A stretch of 64,000 bases of DNA from Prochlorococcus sp. HOT208_60m_813O14 (GCA_002025945.1 MWOO01000143.1:89006-153005), one strand, 5' to 3'. Shown: positions 22,025 to 32,644, numbered from the stretch's first letter. Notes: generated by a model not told the origin, from the letters alone. A program made the numbers and translations.

Positions 22025-23491
22025 TTGATAATGAAACTTAGAGTAGTAGCAATAATACTATTATTAACTTTATTACTTTTTTTTGGTTTTAAAAAAGTTG
22101 CTGCTAATAAAAATAAGGAGCAAAGTACAAATATTGAGCAACTAAATATCTTAAAATATATACCTAAAAATAATAAATTATTATTTATTTCAAATTTAGA
22201 TGGTTTTCATATTGTTAATAATAATGAAAAAGATAAAAAATCAACAAGCCAAGATAACTTTGTTTTAATACAAGACACTATATTAGATTACTTTGGTATA
22301 GATCTAGGCAACAATAAATTAGAAGATATCTATAACAACGAACTTATAATCTCATTGTTTGAAAATAATAAAAAGCTTAAAGATGATGTTTTGATTATTT
22401 TTAAAATTAAGCCAGAAAAAACAATAGACGATTTATTAAATTTGCCTAATAAAATTGATCAAATTGATGAGATAATTTCAATTAATAGAGAAAACAAAAT
22501 AAATTTCCTTAACTATATATACCGAACCGAGGATAATTATATAATTGCCTCATCAGATAAAAAATTAATCAAAAATAGTATTAACTCCAGCAATAATTCT
22601 AAAGAAAAAAAATTTCAATATGAGGAAGAACTTTTTGGACTAAAAAACGAAAAAAATATATTATTCACAAATAAATTTTGGGAAAGTATATTTTTTGATA
22701 AAGAAATTTTTACTGAGAATAAAGAGGATGTTATAGCTACAACATTTGATTTAAACAATAAATATTTAATTTTAAAATCCTATTTACTAAATAATAAAAA
22801 AAATATTGATATTCTTAGTTACGATCAGTTAATAAATCAAGAGAATACTAATGAAAATAATCCTGAAATTTCCATATTTAGTGATATAAAAAATTTTGAA
22901 AAATATCTAAAACCTTTAATAAATGATTTTGAACTCAATTTTTTTGAAGAGTTTAATCAAAATGATAATCAAAACATTTTAATTCTCAATTCAAATAAAG
23001 ATTGGCTTATTGCATTTGAAAAAAATAATGAAGATCAATTTGATTTAAGTGCTTTTAAAAAACTAAAAGATTTCAACAAATATACTTTGAAACAAAATGA
23101 AGATATTTATTCGATATATTCCAAAGATATTCTTGAAGAAAAAGACGATGTTATAAAACAATTAACTTATGAAAATATCTATTCAATAGAATCAGGAGGT
23201 TTACATATCATAAGTAATCATTTAATTGATGGTAAAAAACTAGAGACAATATCAAAAAAATTTTTTAACCTCAAAAGTAATAAAGATAAATCTGCTTTTC
23301 TTTATTCAAAAGTTGATATCAAAAATGGTAATTCTAATAAAATTGATTATTTTTTTAATTTGCAGGACCTTAATTTTCTCATTAAAAATATTTTAAAAAT
23401 ATCAAATGAAGAATCTCTAGAAATCATAAGTCAATCTATTCCTGAAAAAAATCCAATTCTTTATAAAGAAACAATATTAAAAATTCTTTAA
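22025..23491 (+). CDS. Membrane-anchored conserved hypothetical protein (possibly DUF3352-like)
   Basis: 488 aa ORF with N-terminal hydrophobic segment; strongly Lys/Asn/Ile-biased; no catalytic motif recognised. Confidence 0.65.
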   Translation: MIMKLRVVAIILLLTLLLFFGFKKVAANKNKEQSTNIEQLNILKYIPKNNKLLFISNLDGFHIVNNNEKDKKSTSQDNFVLIQDTILDYFGIDLGNNKLEDIYNNELIISLFENNKKLKDDVLIIFKIKPEKTIDDLLNLPNKIDQIDEIISINRENKINFLNYIYRTEDNYIIASSDKKLIKNSINSSNNSKEKKFQYEEELFGLKNEKNILFTNKFWESIFFDKEIFTENKEDVIATTFDLNNKYLILKSYLLNNKKNIDILSYDQLINQENTNENNPEISIFSDIKNFEKYLKPLINDFELNFFEEFNQNDNQNILILNSNKDWLIAFEKNNEDQFDLSAFKKLKDFNKYTLKQNEDIYSIYSKDILEEKDDVIKQLTYENIYSIESGGLHIISNHLIDGKKLETISKKFFNLKSNKDKSAFLYSKVDIKNGNSNKIDYFFNLQDLNFLIKNILKISNEESLEIISQSIPEKNPILYKETILKIL

Positions 23492-23617
23492 ATTAAATTT
23501 ATTCAAACAAGGTTCAAACACAATCATTTTAATTTTTTGTGAAGTTAATATCTTGTGGTTAATTAAAAATTATTTGACTATCTTTAATCTATAAGTATTT
23601 GATATTGAATTAAGCAA

Positions 23618-24763
23618 TTGGATAGCAACAAACTAATTTTAAAACCAGGATTAGAGGGTGTCCCAGTTACTAATTCATCTATATGTGATATTGATGGGAA
23701 CAAAGGTAAATTATTGTACAGAGGCTATTCCATTGAAGAACTATCCAAAAAAAGCAGTTTTTTAGAAACTGCTTACCTATTAATTTGGGGTGAATTGCCC
23801 ACAGCTATTCAACTAAGAGATTTCGAACAAGAAGTTCAGATGCATCGAAGGTTAAGTTTTAGAGTCAGAGATATGATGAAATGTTTCCCTGCAACAGGTC
23901 ATCCTATGGATGCTCTTCAATCTAGTGCAGCTTCTTTGGGACTCTTCTATTCACGTAGAGCAATAGATGATCCTAATTACATCTACAACGCAGTGATAAG
24001 ACTAATAGCAAAGATACCCACAATGATTGCTGCGTTTCAACTAATTAGAAAAGGACAAGACCCAATTCAACCTAGAGATGATTTAACTTACTCATCAAAT
24101 TTTCTCTACATGCTGACTGAAAAAGAACAAGATCCTATAGCTGCAAAAGTTTTTGATAGGTGTTTAATTCTACATGCCGAACATAGTTTAAACGCAAGTA
24201 CATTTAGCGCTAGAGTGACTGCAAGTACTCTTACAGACCCATATGCTGTCATCGCCTCTGCAGTAGGGACCTTAGCTGGCCCATTGCATGGAGGAGCAAA
24301 TGAAGATGTAATTGCAATGTTAGAAGAGATTAAAACCCCAGAAAATGCTGGATCTTTTTTAGATAATGCAATAAAAAAGAAAAGCAAGATAATGGGATTC
24401 GGCCACAGAGAATATAAAGTCAAAGATCCAAGAGCAATAATTCTCCAAAAACTGGCAGAAGAGCTTTTTATTAGATTTGGAGCAGATGAAATGTATGAAG
24501 TTGCTAAATCACTTGAGGCAGAGGCAATACCAAGACTTGGACCTAAGGGTATATTCCCTAACGTGGACTTTTATTCTGGTCTTGTCTATAGAAAACTTGG
24601 TATTCCTCGTGATTTATTTACTCCAATTTTTGCCATATCTAGAGTGGCAGGTTGGTTAGCTCATTGGAGAGAGCAACTTGGAGCAAATAGAATTTTCAGA
24701 CCATCGCAAATCTACACGGGTTCAGAACCAAGAGATTGGATCAGCCTAGAAAATAGGGAATAA
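23618..24763 (+). CDS. gltA: Citrate synthase
   Basis: 381 aa; LLYRGYSIEEL, LHAEHSLNASTFSARV, GPLHGGANEDV, MGFGHREYK; TTG start. Confidence 0.97.
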   Translation: MDSNKLILKPGLEGVPVTNSSICDIDGNKGKLLYRGYSIEELSKKSSFLETAYLLIWGELPTAIQLRDFEQEVQMHRRLSFRVRDMMKCFPATGHPMDALQSSAASLGLFYSRRAIDDPNYIYNAVIRLIAKIPTMIAAFQLIRKGQDPIQPRDDLTYSSNFLYMLTEKEQDPIAAKVFDRCLILHAEHSLNASTFSARVTASTLTDPYAVIASAVGTLAGPLHGGANEDVIAMLEEIKTPENAGSFLDNAIKKKSKIMGFGHREYKVKDPRAIILQKLAEELFIRFGADEMYEVAKSLEAEAIPRLGPKGIFPNVDFYSGLVYRKLGIPRDLFTPIFAISRVAGWLAHWREQLGANRIFRPSQIYTGSEPRDWISLENRE

Positions 24764-24839
24764 TATTTGCAGCTTTTCATAAAAAAACACACATATTGTT
24801 TGTGAAGAGTTAATCTATTAAGTAAATAACTTAAAAATT

Positions 24840-25958
24840 TTGGAATACGGATTAGATCTCGAATATAGTTTTAATGAATTCTTGAAAGGCTTTGGCCTGT
24901 CCAGCGAAATCGCTCATATAATTTGGCTCCCTCTCCCTATGCTTTTGGTTTTGGTAGCGGCAGTTGTTGGGGTTTTAGTAACAGTTTGGCTTGAAAGAAA
25001 AATATCTGCTGCTGCTCAACAAAGAATAGGCCCTGAATATGCTGGAGCGCTTGGTGTCCTTCAACCAATTGCAGATGGTCTTAAGTTACTTGTCAAAGAG
25101 GATATTATTCCTGCTAAAGCGGATGGAATTCTCTTCACTGCGGGACCAATATTAGTTCTTGTTCCAGTGATTCTGTCCTGGCTAATTGTTCCTTTTGGAC
25201 AAAACCTCTTAATAAGTAACGTTGGTATTGGAATTTTCCTATGGATCGCTTTAAGCAGTATCCAGCCAATTGGACTTCTTATGAGCGGATATGCATCAAA
25301 TAATAAATATTCTTTATTGGGAGGATTAAGAGCTGCTGCTCAATCAATAAGTTATGAAATTCCTTTAGCTTTATCTGTACTGGCTGTGGTACTAATGACA
25401 AATTCTCTAAGTACTATTGACATCGTCAACCAACAAAGTGGTGCTGGAATCCTAAGTTGGAATATATGGAGACAACCAGTTGGTTTTATAGTCTTTTGGA
25501 TTTGTGCTCTTGCAGAATGTGAGAGACTTCCATTTGACTTGCCTGAAGCTGAAGAAGAATTAGTGGCGGGATATCAAACTGAATATGCAGGGATGAAATT
25601 CGCATTGTTCTACCTTGGTAGTTACATTAATTTAATCCTTTCAGCTTTATTGGTATCAATACTTTATTTGGGAGGTTGGGGTTTTCCCATTCCAGTTGAA
25701 ATAATAGCTAAGTTTCTGAACTTGCCAATTAATGCACCCTTCATACAAGTTTTCACTGCATCAATAGGAATTGTAATGACTGTATTGAAAGCATATCTTT
25801 TAGTTTTCATTGCAATATTATTGCGTTGGACAACTCCTAGAGTAAGAATAGATCAACTATTAGATCTTGGATGGAAGTTTCTTCTTCCAATTTCTCTTGC
25901 TAATCTTTTGATAACTGCAGGATTAAAACTTGCTTTCCCGCAATTCTTTGGTGGTTAA
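24840..25958 (+). CDS. ndhA: NAD(P)H-quinone oxidoreductase subunit 1
   Basis: 372 aa; [36 protein letters not shown]. Confidence 0.98.
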   Translation: MEYGLDLEYSFNEFLKGFGLSSEIAHIIWLPLPMLLVLVAAVVGVLVTVWLERKISAAAQQRIGPEYAGALGVLQPIADGLKLLVKEDIIPAKADGILFTAGPILVLVPVILSWLIVPFGQNLLISNVGIGIFLWIALSSIQPIGLLMSGYASNNKYSLLGGLRAAAQSISYEIPLALSVLAVVLMTNSLSTIDIVNQQSGAGILSWNIWRQPVGFIVFWICALAECERLPFDLPEAEEELVAGYQTEYAGMKFALFYLGSYINLILSALLVSILYLGGWGFPIPVEIIAKFLNLPINAPFIQVFTASIGIVMTVLKAYLLVFIAILLRWTTPRVRIDQLLDLGWKFLLPISLANLLITAGLKLAFPQFFGG

Positions 25959-26026
25959 ATTTAAGTAAAAATACTTAAATTTAAAATTAATCCACTAAAA
26001 TAAAATAACTAAGTAAATTCTTCAAA

Positions 26027-26653
26027 ATGAAAAATTTTCTTCAACAAATAAATAGCTATATCAAAGAAGCATTTAATGCTGGTAAATATTTATATAATGG
26101 CTTATCAGTAACTTTTGATCATCTTCGAAGAAGACCTGTTACTGTCCAATATCCATATGAAAAATTAATACCTTCTGAGAGATATAGAGGAAGAATACAT
26201 TATGAATTCGATAAATGTATTGCTTGTGAAGTGTGCGTGAGAGTTTGCCCCATAAATCTACCAGTAGTTGATTGGGTAATGAATAAAGAAACTAAAAAAA
26301 AGGAACTTAGAAATTACTCTATAGATTTTGGAGTTTGTATATTTTGCGGAAATTGTGTGGAATATTGTCCAACTAATTGTCTTTCTATGACAGAAGAATA
26401 TGAATTAGCTACTTTTGACAGACACAATCTAAACTTTGATAATGTTGCACTTGGTAGGTTACCTACGAACGTCACAACAGATCCTTCAGTTAAACCTTTG
26501 AGAGAACTTGCCTATCTTCCTAAAGGTGTTATGGATCCTCATGAAATACCAGCTTCAGATACTAGAGTTGGTAAATTACCTGAAGAAGTCTATGATTGGA
26601 TGAGACCACAATCCAATGAGAATAAAGATAAAGTTTCTAATCCAGACAATTAA
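26027..26653 (+). CDS. ndhI: NAD(P)H-quinone oxidoreductase subunit I (2x 4Fe-4S)
   Basis: 208 aa; [16 protein letters not shown] and [23 protein letters not shown]. Confidence 0.98.
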   Translation: MKNFLQQINSYIKEAFNAGKYLYNGLSVTFDHLRRRPVTVQYPYEKLIPSERYRGRIHYEFDKCIACEVCVRVCPINLPVVDWVMNKETKKKELRNYSIDFGVCIFCGNCVEYCPTNCLSMTEEYELATFDRHNLNFDNVALGRLPTNVTTDPSVKPLRELAYLPKGVMDPHEIPASDTRVGKLPEEVYDWMRPQSNENKDKVSNPDN

Positions 26654-26666
26654 ATTCGATTAATTT

Positions 26667-27266
26667 ATGTCCATTGCAATAACAACTCAAATTATTTGTT
26701 TTTCAGTGTTATCTTTAGTGATCCTTATTGGAGCACTTGGTGTGGTACTGCTAGAAAGTATTGTTTATTCAGCCTTTCTTCTAGGAGGAGTTTTCATGAG
26801 TGTTGCTGGATTATATCTTCTATTGAATGCAAGTTTTGTCGCTGCAGCACAAGTTTTAGTTTATGTTGGTGCTGTCAATGTATTAATAATCTTTGCCATA
26901 ATGCTAGTCAATAAAAAAGAAGATTTAAAGCCCATCAGTGACATTAAATCGAGAAGAATCATTTCAACATCAATATGTTTAACCCTACTAAGCCTTTTAA
27001 TAAGAGTTGACTTAACTAATGCATGGAGCCTTTCTAATCCTCAAAACTCTATAGGAGAGGAATCAACTATCAGAATTGGTGAACATCTATTTAGTGATTA
27101 TTTACTCCCATTTGAAGTAGCATCAGTTTTACTGTTAATGGCAATGATTGGAGCTATTGTTTTAGCGAGAAGAGATGTAATGAGCAAGGATATTTCCACC
27201 GGATTGCCTGTTGATCAAGAGTTAATTGAAAAATCATCAGAACCATTACTTACAAACAAAAATTAA
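26667..27266 (+). CDS. ndhG: NAD(P)H-quinone oxidoreductase subunit 6
   Basis: 199 aa membrane protein; AAAQVLVYVGAVNVLIIFAIML. Confidence 0.96.
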   Translation: MSIAITTQIICFSVLSLVILIGALGVVLLESIVYSAFLLGGVFMSVAGLYLLLNASFVAAAQVLVYVGAVNVLIIFAIMLVNKKEDLKPISDIKSRRIISTSICLTLLSLLIRVDLTNAWSLSNPQNSIGEESTIRIGEHLFSDYLLPFEVASVLLLMAMIGAIVLARRDVMSKDISTGLPVDQELIEKSSEPLLTNKN

Positions 27267-27281
27267 CTTTTCACTTTTCCT

Positions 27282-27605
27282 ATGATGAGTTTAGAAGCAA
27301 TTCCTATCCAAGCATTTTTAATAGTATCTTCAGCACTATTCTGTATTGGAATTTGGGGATTATTAAATAGCAGAAATGCAGTAAGAGTTCTTATGAGTAT
27401 TGAGTTAATGCTCAATGCAGTAAATATCAACTTAATGGCTTTTTCTTCCTATGTTGATAATAATTTAATTCAAGGACAAGTTTTTACAATTTTTGTGATT
27501 ACTGTTGCTGCTGCAGAAGCAGCAGTTGGATTAGCTATCTTATTATCTCTTTACAGGAATAGGGTTACTGTAGATATGGAAAGTTTTAATTTATTAAAAT
27601 GGTAA
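27282..27605 (+). CDS. ndhE: NAD(P)H-quinone oxidoreductase subunit 4L
   Basis: 107 aa; NAVRVLMSIELMLNAVNINLMAF, TVAAAEAAVGLAILL. Confidence 0.97.
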   Translation: MMSLEAIPIQAFLIVSSALFCIGIWGLLNSRNAVRVLMSIELMLNAVNINLMAFSSYVDNNLIQGQVFTIFVITVAAAEAAVGLAILLSLYRNRVTVDMESFNLLKW

Positions 27606-27614
27606 AACCATTAA

Positions 27615-28526
27615 ATGAAACTTTCGTTAGTGCTCATTGTATATCGTTCAAATAGTCCTATAGCTGAAGAGGCTTCTAAATTCTGTGAACAAGTCCTCAA
27701 AGCTAAAAATATTAAATCGAAAAGAATTGAAAGTGATTTTTATAAAGACGAAATTGAAAAATATTTTTGCAATCTAGAATTACAACCAAATATTGGCATA
27801 GTTCTTGGTGGAGATGGAACCTTTCTAAAATGTGCAAATGCTTTAGCTGATTATGATATTCCTTTGTTGAGTATTAATATTGGAGGTAATCTGGGTTTTC
27901 TTACGCAAGAAAAAGATTTTTTGTTCGATAAATCTTTTATTGAAATTCTTGAAAACGAAGAATATAAAATTGACTTTCGTAATAGATTAAATTGTAAAGT
28001 TTGTATTAATGGGACAAGTTCTGAAAAAAAAATCATAAAAAGCTACGATGCCTTAAATGATTTTTATTTTAAATCTGTTGAAGAAGACATTTCTCCAACC
28101 AACCAAATACAAATTGAAATAGATAATGAGAAAGTTAATGAATACAAGGGTGATGGATTAATCATATCTACATCTACTGGTTCAACAGCCTACTCAATGG
28201 CTGCAGGGGGGCCAATAGTTCACCCTAGCATTGATGCAATGGTAATTAACCCTATATGCCCGATGAGCTTGGCTAGTAGACCAATAGTTATACCTAATAC
28301 AAGTAAGGTAATCATAAAACCTGTAAAAAAAAGTAAAGGGGAAATTAAATTATGGAGAGACGGGTCAAAATGTATAACCATTAAGGAAAATTATTATTGT
28401 GAGATCAAAAAAGGGCAATCGCCCTGCAAAATAATAAAATTTAAAAAAAGCACAAGCTACTATAGAACCTTAATAAAAAAACTAGATTGGAAAGGTGATT
28501 TATCTCAAAAAAATTTCAAAAATTAA
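27615..28526 (+). CDS. nadK: NAD kinase
   Basis: 303 aa; [30 protein letters not shown]. Confidence 0.95.
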   Translation: MKLSLVLIVYRSNSPIAEEASKFCEQVLKAKNIKSKRIESDFYKDEIEKYFCNLELQPNIGIVLGGDGTFLKCANALADYDIPLLSINIGGNLGFLTQEKDFLFDKSFIEILENEEYKIDFRNRLNCKVCINGTSSEKKIIKSYDALNDFYFKSVEEDISPTNQIQIEIDNEKVNEYKGDGLIISTSTGSTAYSMAAGGPIVHPSIDAMVINPICPMSLASRPIVIPNTSKVIIKPVKKSKGEIKLWRDGSKCITIKENYYCEIKKGQSPCKIIKFKKSTSYYRTLIKKLDWKGDLSQKNFKN

Positions 28527-29000
28527 ATGGCCTTAGAGATAGAAAGAAGATTTCTTATAAAAAATGATAATTGGAAAGAATATATAAATAAAAAAATTTA
28601 TATAGAACAAGGATATTTATCCAAAAGTTTAGATGGTTGGATTATTAGGGTAAGGCTTTTAGGCAAAAACTCTAAAATTGCACTTAAAAAACATATCAAA
28701 GGCTTTACCAACTTTGAATTTGAATACTCCATTCCACGAAGCGATGCTGAAACAATAATGTCAAATCTTTCAAATACAATTAAAAAAGATAGATACTTTC
28801 TAGAAATTGAAAAAAAATCATGGATTATAGATTGCTTTAGAGAAAATAATCATCCACTTGAAATTGCAGAAATTGAACTTTCTAATGAAGAGGAAGATTT
28901 AATTCTTCCATCTTTCATTTCAAAAGAAATTACTGGGCTTACCCATTACTCCAATTTCAGTCTCGCTAACAATCCTTTTTCACAGTGGAAAGAAAACTAG
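28527..29000 (+). CDS. CYTH-domain (triphosphate tunnel metalloenzyme) protein
   Basis: 157 aa; N-terminal EIERRFLI (ExExK-like), EQGYLS, WIIRVRL, LEIAEIEL. Confidence 0.88.
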   Translation: MALEIERRFLIKNDNWKEYINKKIYIEQGYLSKSLDGWIIRVRLLGKNSKIALKKHIKGFTNFEFEYSIPRSDAETIMSNLSNTIKKDRYFLEIEKKSWIIDCFRENNHPLEIAEIELSNEEEDLILPSFISKEITGLTHYSNFSLANNPFSQWKEN

Positions 29001-29091
29001 TTAACAACTTTCAAAAGTACCTAGTCAAAGGAACCACTCATCCTTTATATTTTCTTTATATTTAAGCAAAGTATTTTTAAAATTTCTTCAG

Positions 29092-29280
29092 ATGTATGGT
29101 CTTTACGACAAAGAAGGTATATTGAGATTTGTTGATTCAGACAAGGATGCATGTATTGCATATGCTGAACTCTTCGAATTAGGTTCTACAAATTATTGTT
29201 TAATAGATTTGGCTAATGATACAAAAAAAGTAAAGGGTAATACTAATCTTGATCAGAGTCTGGGAGTGTACAACAATTAA
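29092..29280 (+). CDS. Small hypothetical protein
   Basis: 62 aa ORF, convergent with and overlapping the LuxR-type gene; codon pattern resembles neighbours. Confidence 0.55.
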   Translation: MYGLYDKEGILRFVDSDKDACIAYAELFELGSTNYCLIDLANDTKKVKGNTNLDQSLGVYNN

Positions 29281-29521
29281 ACCCATCTCTACAAATCTTT
29301 CCGTTGTCCATTGCCCAATTCAAAAGCGCCACTCTATTTTTAGAACCAGTTTTTGTAAACATATTACTGACATGATTATCAACAGTTCTTTTACTAATAG
29401 TTAGTTTTACCGCAATTTCTTGATTTGTAAGCCCATCAGCTACGAGGTCAATGATTTCCATCTCCCTTGCTGAGAGACCCATCATATCAATGTTGTTTAC
29501 TTCTTCATCAACCATTTGCAT
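29243..29521 (-). CDS. pedR: Small LuxR-type HTH regulator, PedR-like
   Basis: 92 aa; LSAREMEIIDLVADGLTNQEIAVKLTISKRTVDNHVSNMFTKTGSKNR plus C-terminal Cys-containing DGFNCCTLP tail, as I recall it for cyanobacterial PedR. Confidence 0.78.
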   Translation of the reverse strand: MQMVDEEVNNIDMMGLSAREMEIIDLVADGLTNQEIAVKLTISKRTVDNHVSNMFTKTGSKNRVALLNWAMDNGKICRDGFNCCTLPDSDQD

Positions 29522-29598
29522 TTAAACAGTTCCTTTTTTATATTAATTAAGTTTAGCAATCTCAGTACACTTGTTAACCAACTAGGAAACAAAAGCAA

Positions 29599-30489
29599 TT
29601 GAAATCAAAACTTCAGCAGACTTTAGAAAAAAGATCTAAGGTAATAACAGCAGAGTTAATGCCGCCAAGAGGTGGAAGCCCCATAAGATCTCTTAAGATA
29701 GCACAACTTTTGAAAGATAAGGTACATGCTGTTAACATTACGGACGGAAGCAGAGCTGTAATGAGAATGTGTAGCTTGGCAATGTCCAAACTATTACTGG
29801 AGAATGGAATAGAACCAGTAATGCAAATATCTTGCAGAGATCGTAATAAAATTGCTTTACAATCTGACATTCTAGGAGCAAATGCTTTAGGAATTAGAAA
29901 CATTTTATGTATTACTGGTGATTCAGTAAAAGCAGGGGATCAACAAGATGCTAAGGCAGTTCATGAGTTTGAGTCAGTTAGATTACTTCAACAAATTCAG
30001 GCATTCAATAAAGGAAGTGATCCTACTCTAGGGGAACTTTCCGATAAAAAAACCTCTATTTTTGCAGGTGCTGCAGCGGATCCCAGTTGCAGGAATAAAA
30101 GAAGTTTAGAAAATAGAGTGAGAAAGAAAAAAGAGGCTGGGGCTGGCTTTATACAAACTCAAATGGTTATGGAAAAAGAAAACTTGATAGAATTTTGCGA
30201 AAAAATTAGCAATCCTCTTGAGATTCCTGTAATTGCAGGTGTATTTCTATTAAAGTCTTACAAAAACGCTCTCTTCATAAACAAATACGTTCCGGGCGCA
30301 AACATCCCTGAAAATATCTTAAATCGTCTTAAACAAGCTAAAGATCCCTTACAGGAAGGTGTTGAAATTGCAGCTGAACAAGCTCATGATTTTATAAATA
30401 TCGCAAATGGTATTCATCTTATGGCCGTAAAGACAGAGCATTTAATTCCTGAGATTCTTGAAAAAGCTAATCTTAGTCTGGAATATTAA
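29599..30489 (+). CDS. metF: Methylenetetrahydrofolate reductase
   Basis: 296 aa; ITAELMPPRGG, VNITDGSRAVMRM, GAGFIQTQMV, PVIAGVFLL. Confidence 0.93.
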   Translation: MKSKLQQTLEKRSKVITAELMPPRGGSPIRSLKIAQLLKDKVHAVNITDGSRAVMRMCSLAMSKLLLENGIEPVMQISCRDRNKIALQSDILGANALGIRNILCITGDSVKAGDQQDAKAVHEFESVRLLQQIQAFNKGSDPTLGELSDKKTSIFAGAAADPSCRNKRSLENRVRKKKEAGAGFIQTQMVMEKENLIEFCEKISNPLEIPVIAGVFLLKSYKNALFINKYVPGANIPENILNRLKQAKDPLQEGVEIAAEQAHDFINIANGIHLMAVKTEHLIPEILEKANLSLEY

Positions 30490-31651
30490 TCAAATCAGTA
30501 CCTAACAACTCCGCCATTGCCTTTTGCTGTGGAGATGGCTCAGTCAAATCAGATCTTCTTGAATCAGTTATCAACCAATCCAGAGATGCATCTTGCAAAT
30601 CAAAGTGATCTCCATTTTTACCGACACAATATTTACCAAAAACTAACTTATCCATAAGTCTTACACCTTTACCAATTTTAGAATAATCAAAAATAATTGA
30701 ATTATCTATAGTTGCTCCCTCGCAAATGCAACAACTTGGTCCAATCATAGAAGGGCCAATAATAGTTGCTCCATCTTCGATCTTAGTCATACCTCCTATA
30801 TAAACCGGCCCAGTAATATTAACCTTTTCCCAGTTAGCCGCTACATTTAAACCGGTAAAAACTCCTGGTTTTATTTCCTTTCCTGGTATTTGCACTTGTC
30901 TTACCTTGCCTTGCAATACATTTCTAATAGCACTCCAATAATCAGGAACTTTCCCAATATCTACCCATTCAAAATCCATTGGTAATGCAAAAAATGGTAA
31001 ATCCATTTCAACAAGTTTAGGAAAAAGATCAGCTCCAATATCAAACTTCTCTGCTGAAGGTATATAATCAAAAATTTCAGGTTCGAAAAGATAAATTCCT
31101 GTATTTATACAGTCACTTAAAGCTTGATCAACTGCTGGCTTTTCCTGAAAAGCTTTTATACGGCCGTTTCCATCAGAAACTACGACACCGTAACTTGATA
31201 CTTGATCTTTAGTTACCTTCTTTGTTATTAAGCTCGCAATAGCTCCTTTCTGCTTATGTTTTTTAACAGCTTGAGTTAAATCTAAATCAACTAAAGCATC
31301 ACCACATAAAACGACAAAAGTTTCATCAAAGAAATTTTGAAAATCCTGAATTTTTTTTAATCCTCCTGCGGATCCCAAAGCATCACCTATTAATTCTCCA
31401 TCTTCAATTCTTCCCTCAAAACTATAAGCAATTTCTACTCCAAATCTTTGCCCGTCCCTAAAATAATTTTCAATTTCTTCAGCCAGATGAGAAACATTTA
31501 CCATTATTTCCTTAAAGTTATGTTCTCTTAAAAGTTCCAAGAGGAACTCCATAACAGGTTTTTGCAAAATCGGAATCATCGGTTTCGGAATCACATGCGT
31601 AATAGGCTGAACACGTGTACCCTTACCTGCAGCAAGTATCATTGCCTTCAT
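30473..31651 (-). CDS. NDP-sugar (GDP-mannose-type) pyrophosphorylase with left-handed beta-helix tail
   Basis: 392 aa; MKAMILAAGKGTRVQPITHVIPKPMIPI; hexapeptide-repeat-like C-terminus. Confidence 0.9.
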   Translation of the reverse strand: MKAMILAAGKGTRVQPITHVIPKPMIPILQKPVMEFLLELLREHNFKEIMVNVSHLAEEIENYFRDGQRFGVEIAYSFEGRIEDGELIGDALGSAGGLKKIQDFQNFFDETFVVLCGDALVDLDLTQAVKKHKQKGAIASLITKKVTKDQVSSYGVVVSDGNGRIKAFQEKPAVDQALSDCINTGIYLFEPEIFDYIPSAEKFDIGADLFPKLVEMDLPFFALPMDFEWVDIGKVPDYWSAIRNVLQGKVRQVQIPGKEIKPGVFTGLNVAANWEKVNITGPVYIGGMTKIEDGATIIGPSMIGPSCCICEGATIDNSIIFDYSKIGKGVRLMDKLVFGKYCVGKNGDHFDLQDASLDWLITDSRRSDLTEPSPQQKAMAELLGTDLINIPD

Positions 31652-31699
31652 GAATTCAAAAACTCTTTTTAAAGATTATACTTTATTACTAATAAGCTC

Positions 31700-32521
31700 C
31701 TAAACAGCGGAAGGAAAGGTCTTGGTTACATCAAGATTCTCTATAGGCATTTGAGCTAAACCTCCTTCAGGAATTATTCTTTTAATTTGAATTGGGCCAT
31801 ATAAGGAGTTAATTTGTTTAATTTTAATTTTGTTTTCAGATGATAAAAATAACAAGGCCCAAAAAACCCCCAAACGATCTTTATCTAAATCATTTTTTAC
31901 AACAGTTTGCCATTTCTCAACTAGATATTCAAAATCTGTCCACTGTAATGCTTTTTCCCACCCATCAATAAATTTACCTAGTGCTTTAGTGGTTTCCGGT
32001 AATTTCTCACGATGCGCTAATGATTTCACTTGAGAAATTAAAGCTTTATCTGAATATTTTTTATTTCTTTTTCTCTTCATTAGTAGAAGGTCTTGGGTTT
32101 CTATAACTTCAGCAATAGACTCTAACTGACTTACCAGTTCTCCAAGAGTTGTTGTACGTTTGAGAATTGGTTGGGCTATTGACCTCCTCCTTAGATATTT
32201 TTCAGGATATTTTGGTATATCAAATTCTTGGTCAATCCAATCTTGATCATCTAAGTCAAAATCATCTTCAAAATCGGAAGAATTGTCTTTGAAAACATCA
32301 GATTCCAAAACTTGAGCCTTTAAATTAACTAATACGGAAGCAGCAAAAAAAGCTTCGCTTGTCTCAGATAAATCCTTATGATAAGAACTTTTGCTATATG
32401 ATTTGCTGCCGAAAGATTGTGAATATTGCTCTAAAAAACTATCAATTACACTTATTACATCAATATCCCATGGATCAAGATCACCTTTACCTGCGGCGTC
32501 TTGAAGAAACTTAATCAACAA
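31700..32521 (-). CDS. scpA: Segregation and condensation protein A (5' end uncertain)
   Basis: 273 aa; LIKFLQDAAGKGDLDPWDIDVISVIDSFLEQ; ORF-track start is TTG and the same frame stays open upstream. Confidence 0.87.
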   Translation of the reverse strand: MLIKFLQDAAGKGDLDPWDIDVISVIDSFLEQYSQSFGSKSYSKSSYHKDLSETSEAFFAASVLVNLKAQVLESDVFKDNSSDFEDDFDLDDQDWIDQEFDIPKYPEKYLRRRSIAQPILKRTTTLGELVSQLESIAEVIETQDLLLMKRKRNKKYSDKALISQVKSLAHREKLPETTKALGKFIDGWEKALQWTDFEYLVEKWQTVVKNDLDKDRLGVFWALLFLSSENKIKIKQINSLYGPIQIKRIIPEGGLAQMPIENLDVTKTFPSAV

Positions 32522-32644
32522 TCTAGGTCCTAATTGTTGTCTATGTATAGGGTTGTAGTTAGATATTTTTAAATTGGTAATAACTATACATAAGATATAC
32601 CCTTAATTATTTAATGCCAAACAATATCGCATTAATTTTAAAAA

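Noticed and set aside
26696-26914. 72-aa Cys/Ser-rich plus ORF within ndhG
   Set aside because: Out-of-frame by-product of ndhG; the ndhG frame is strongly supported.
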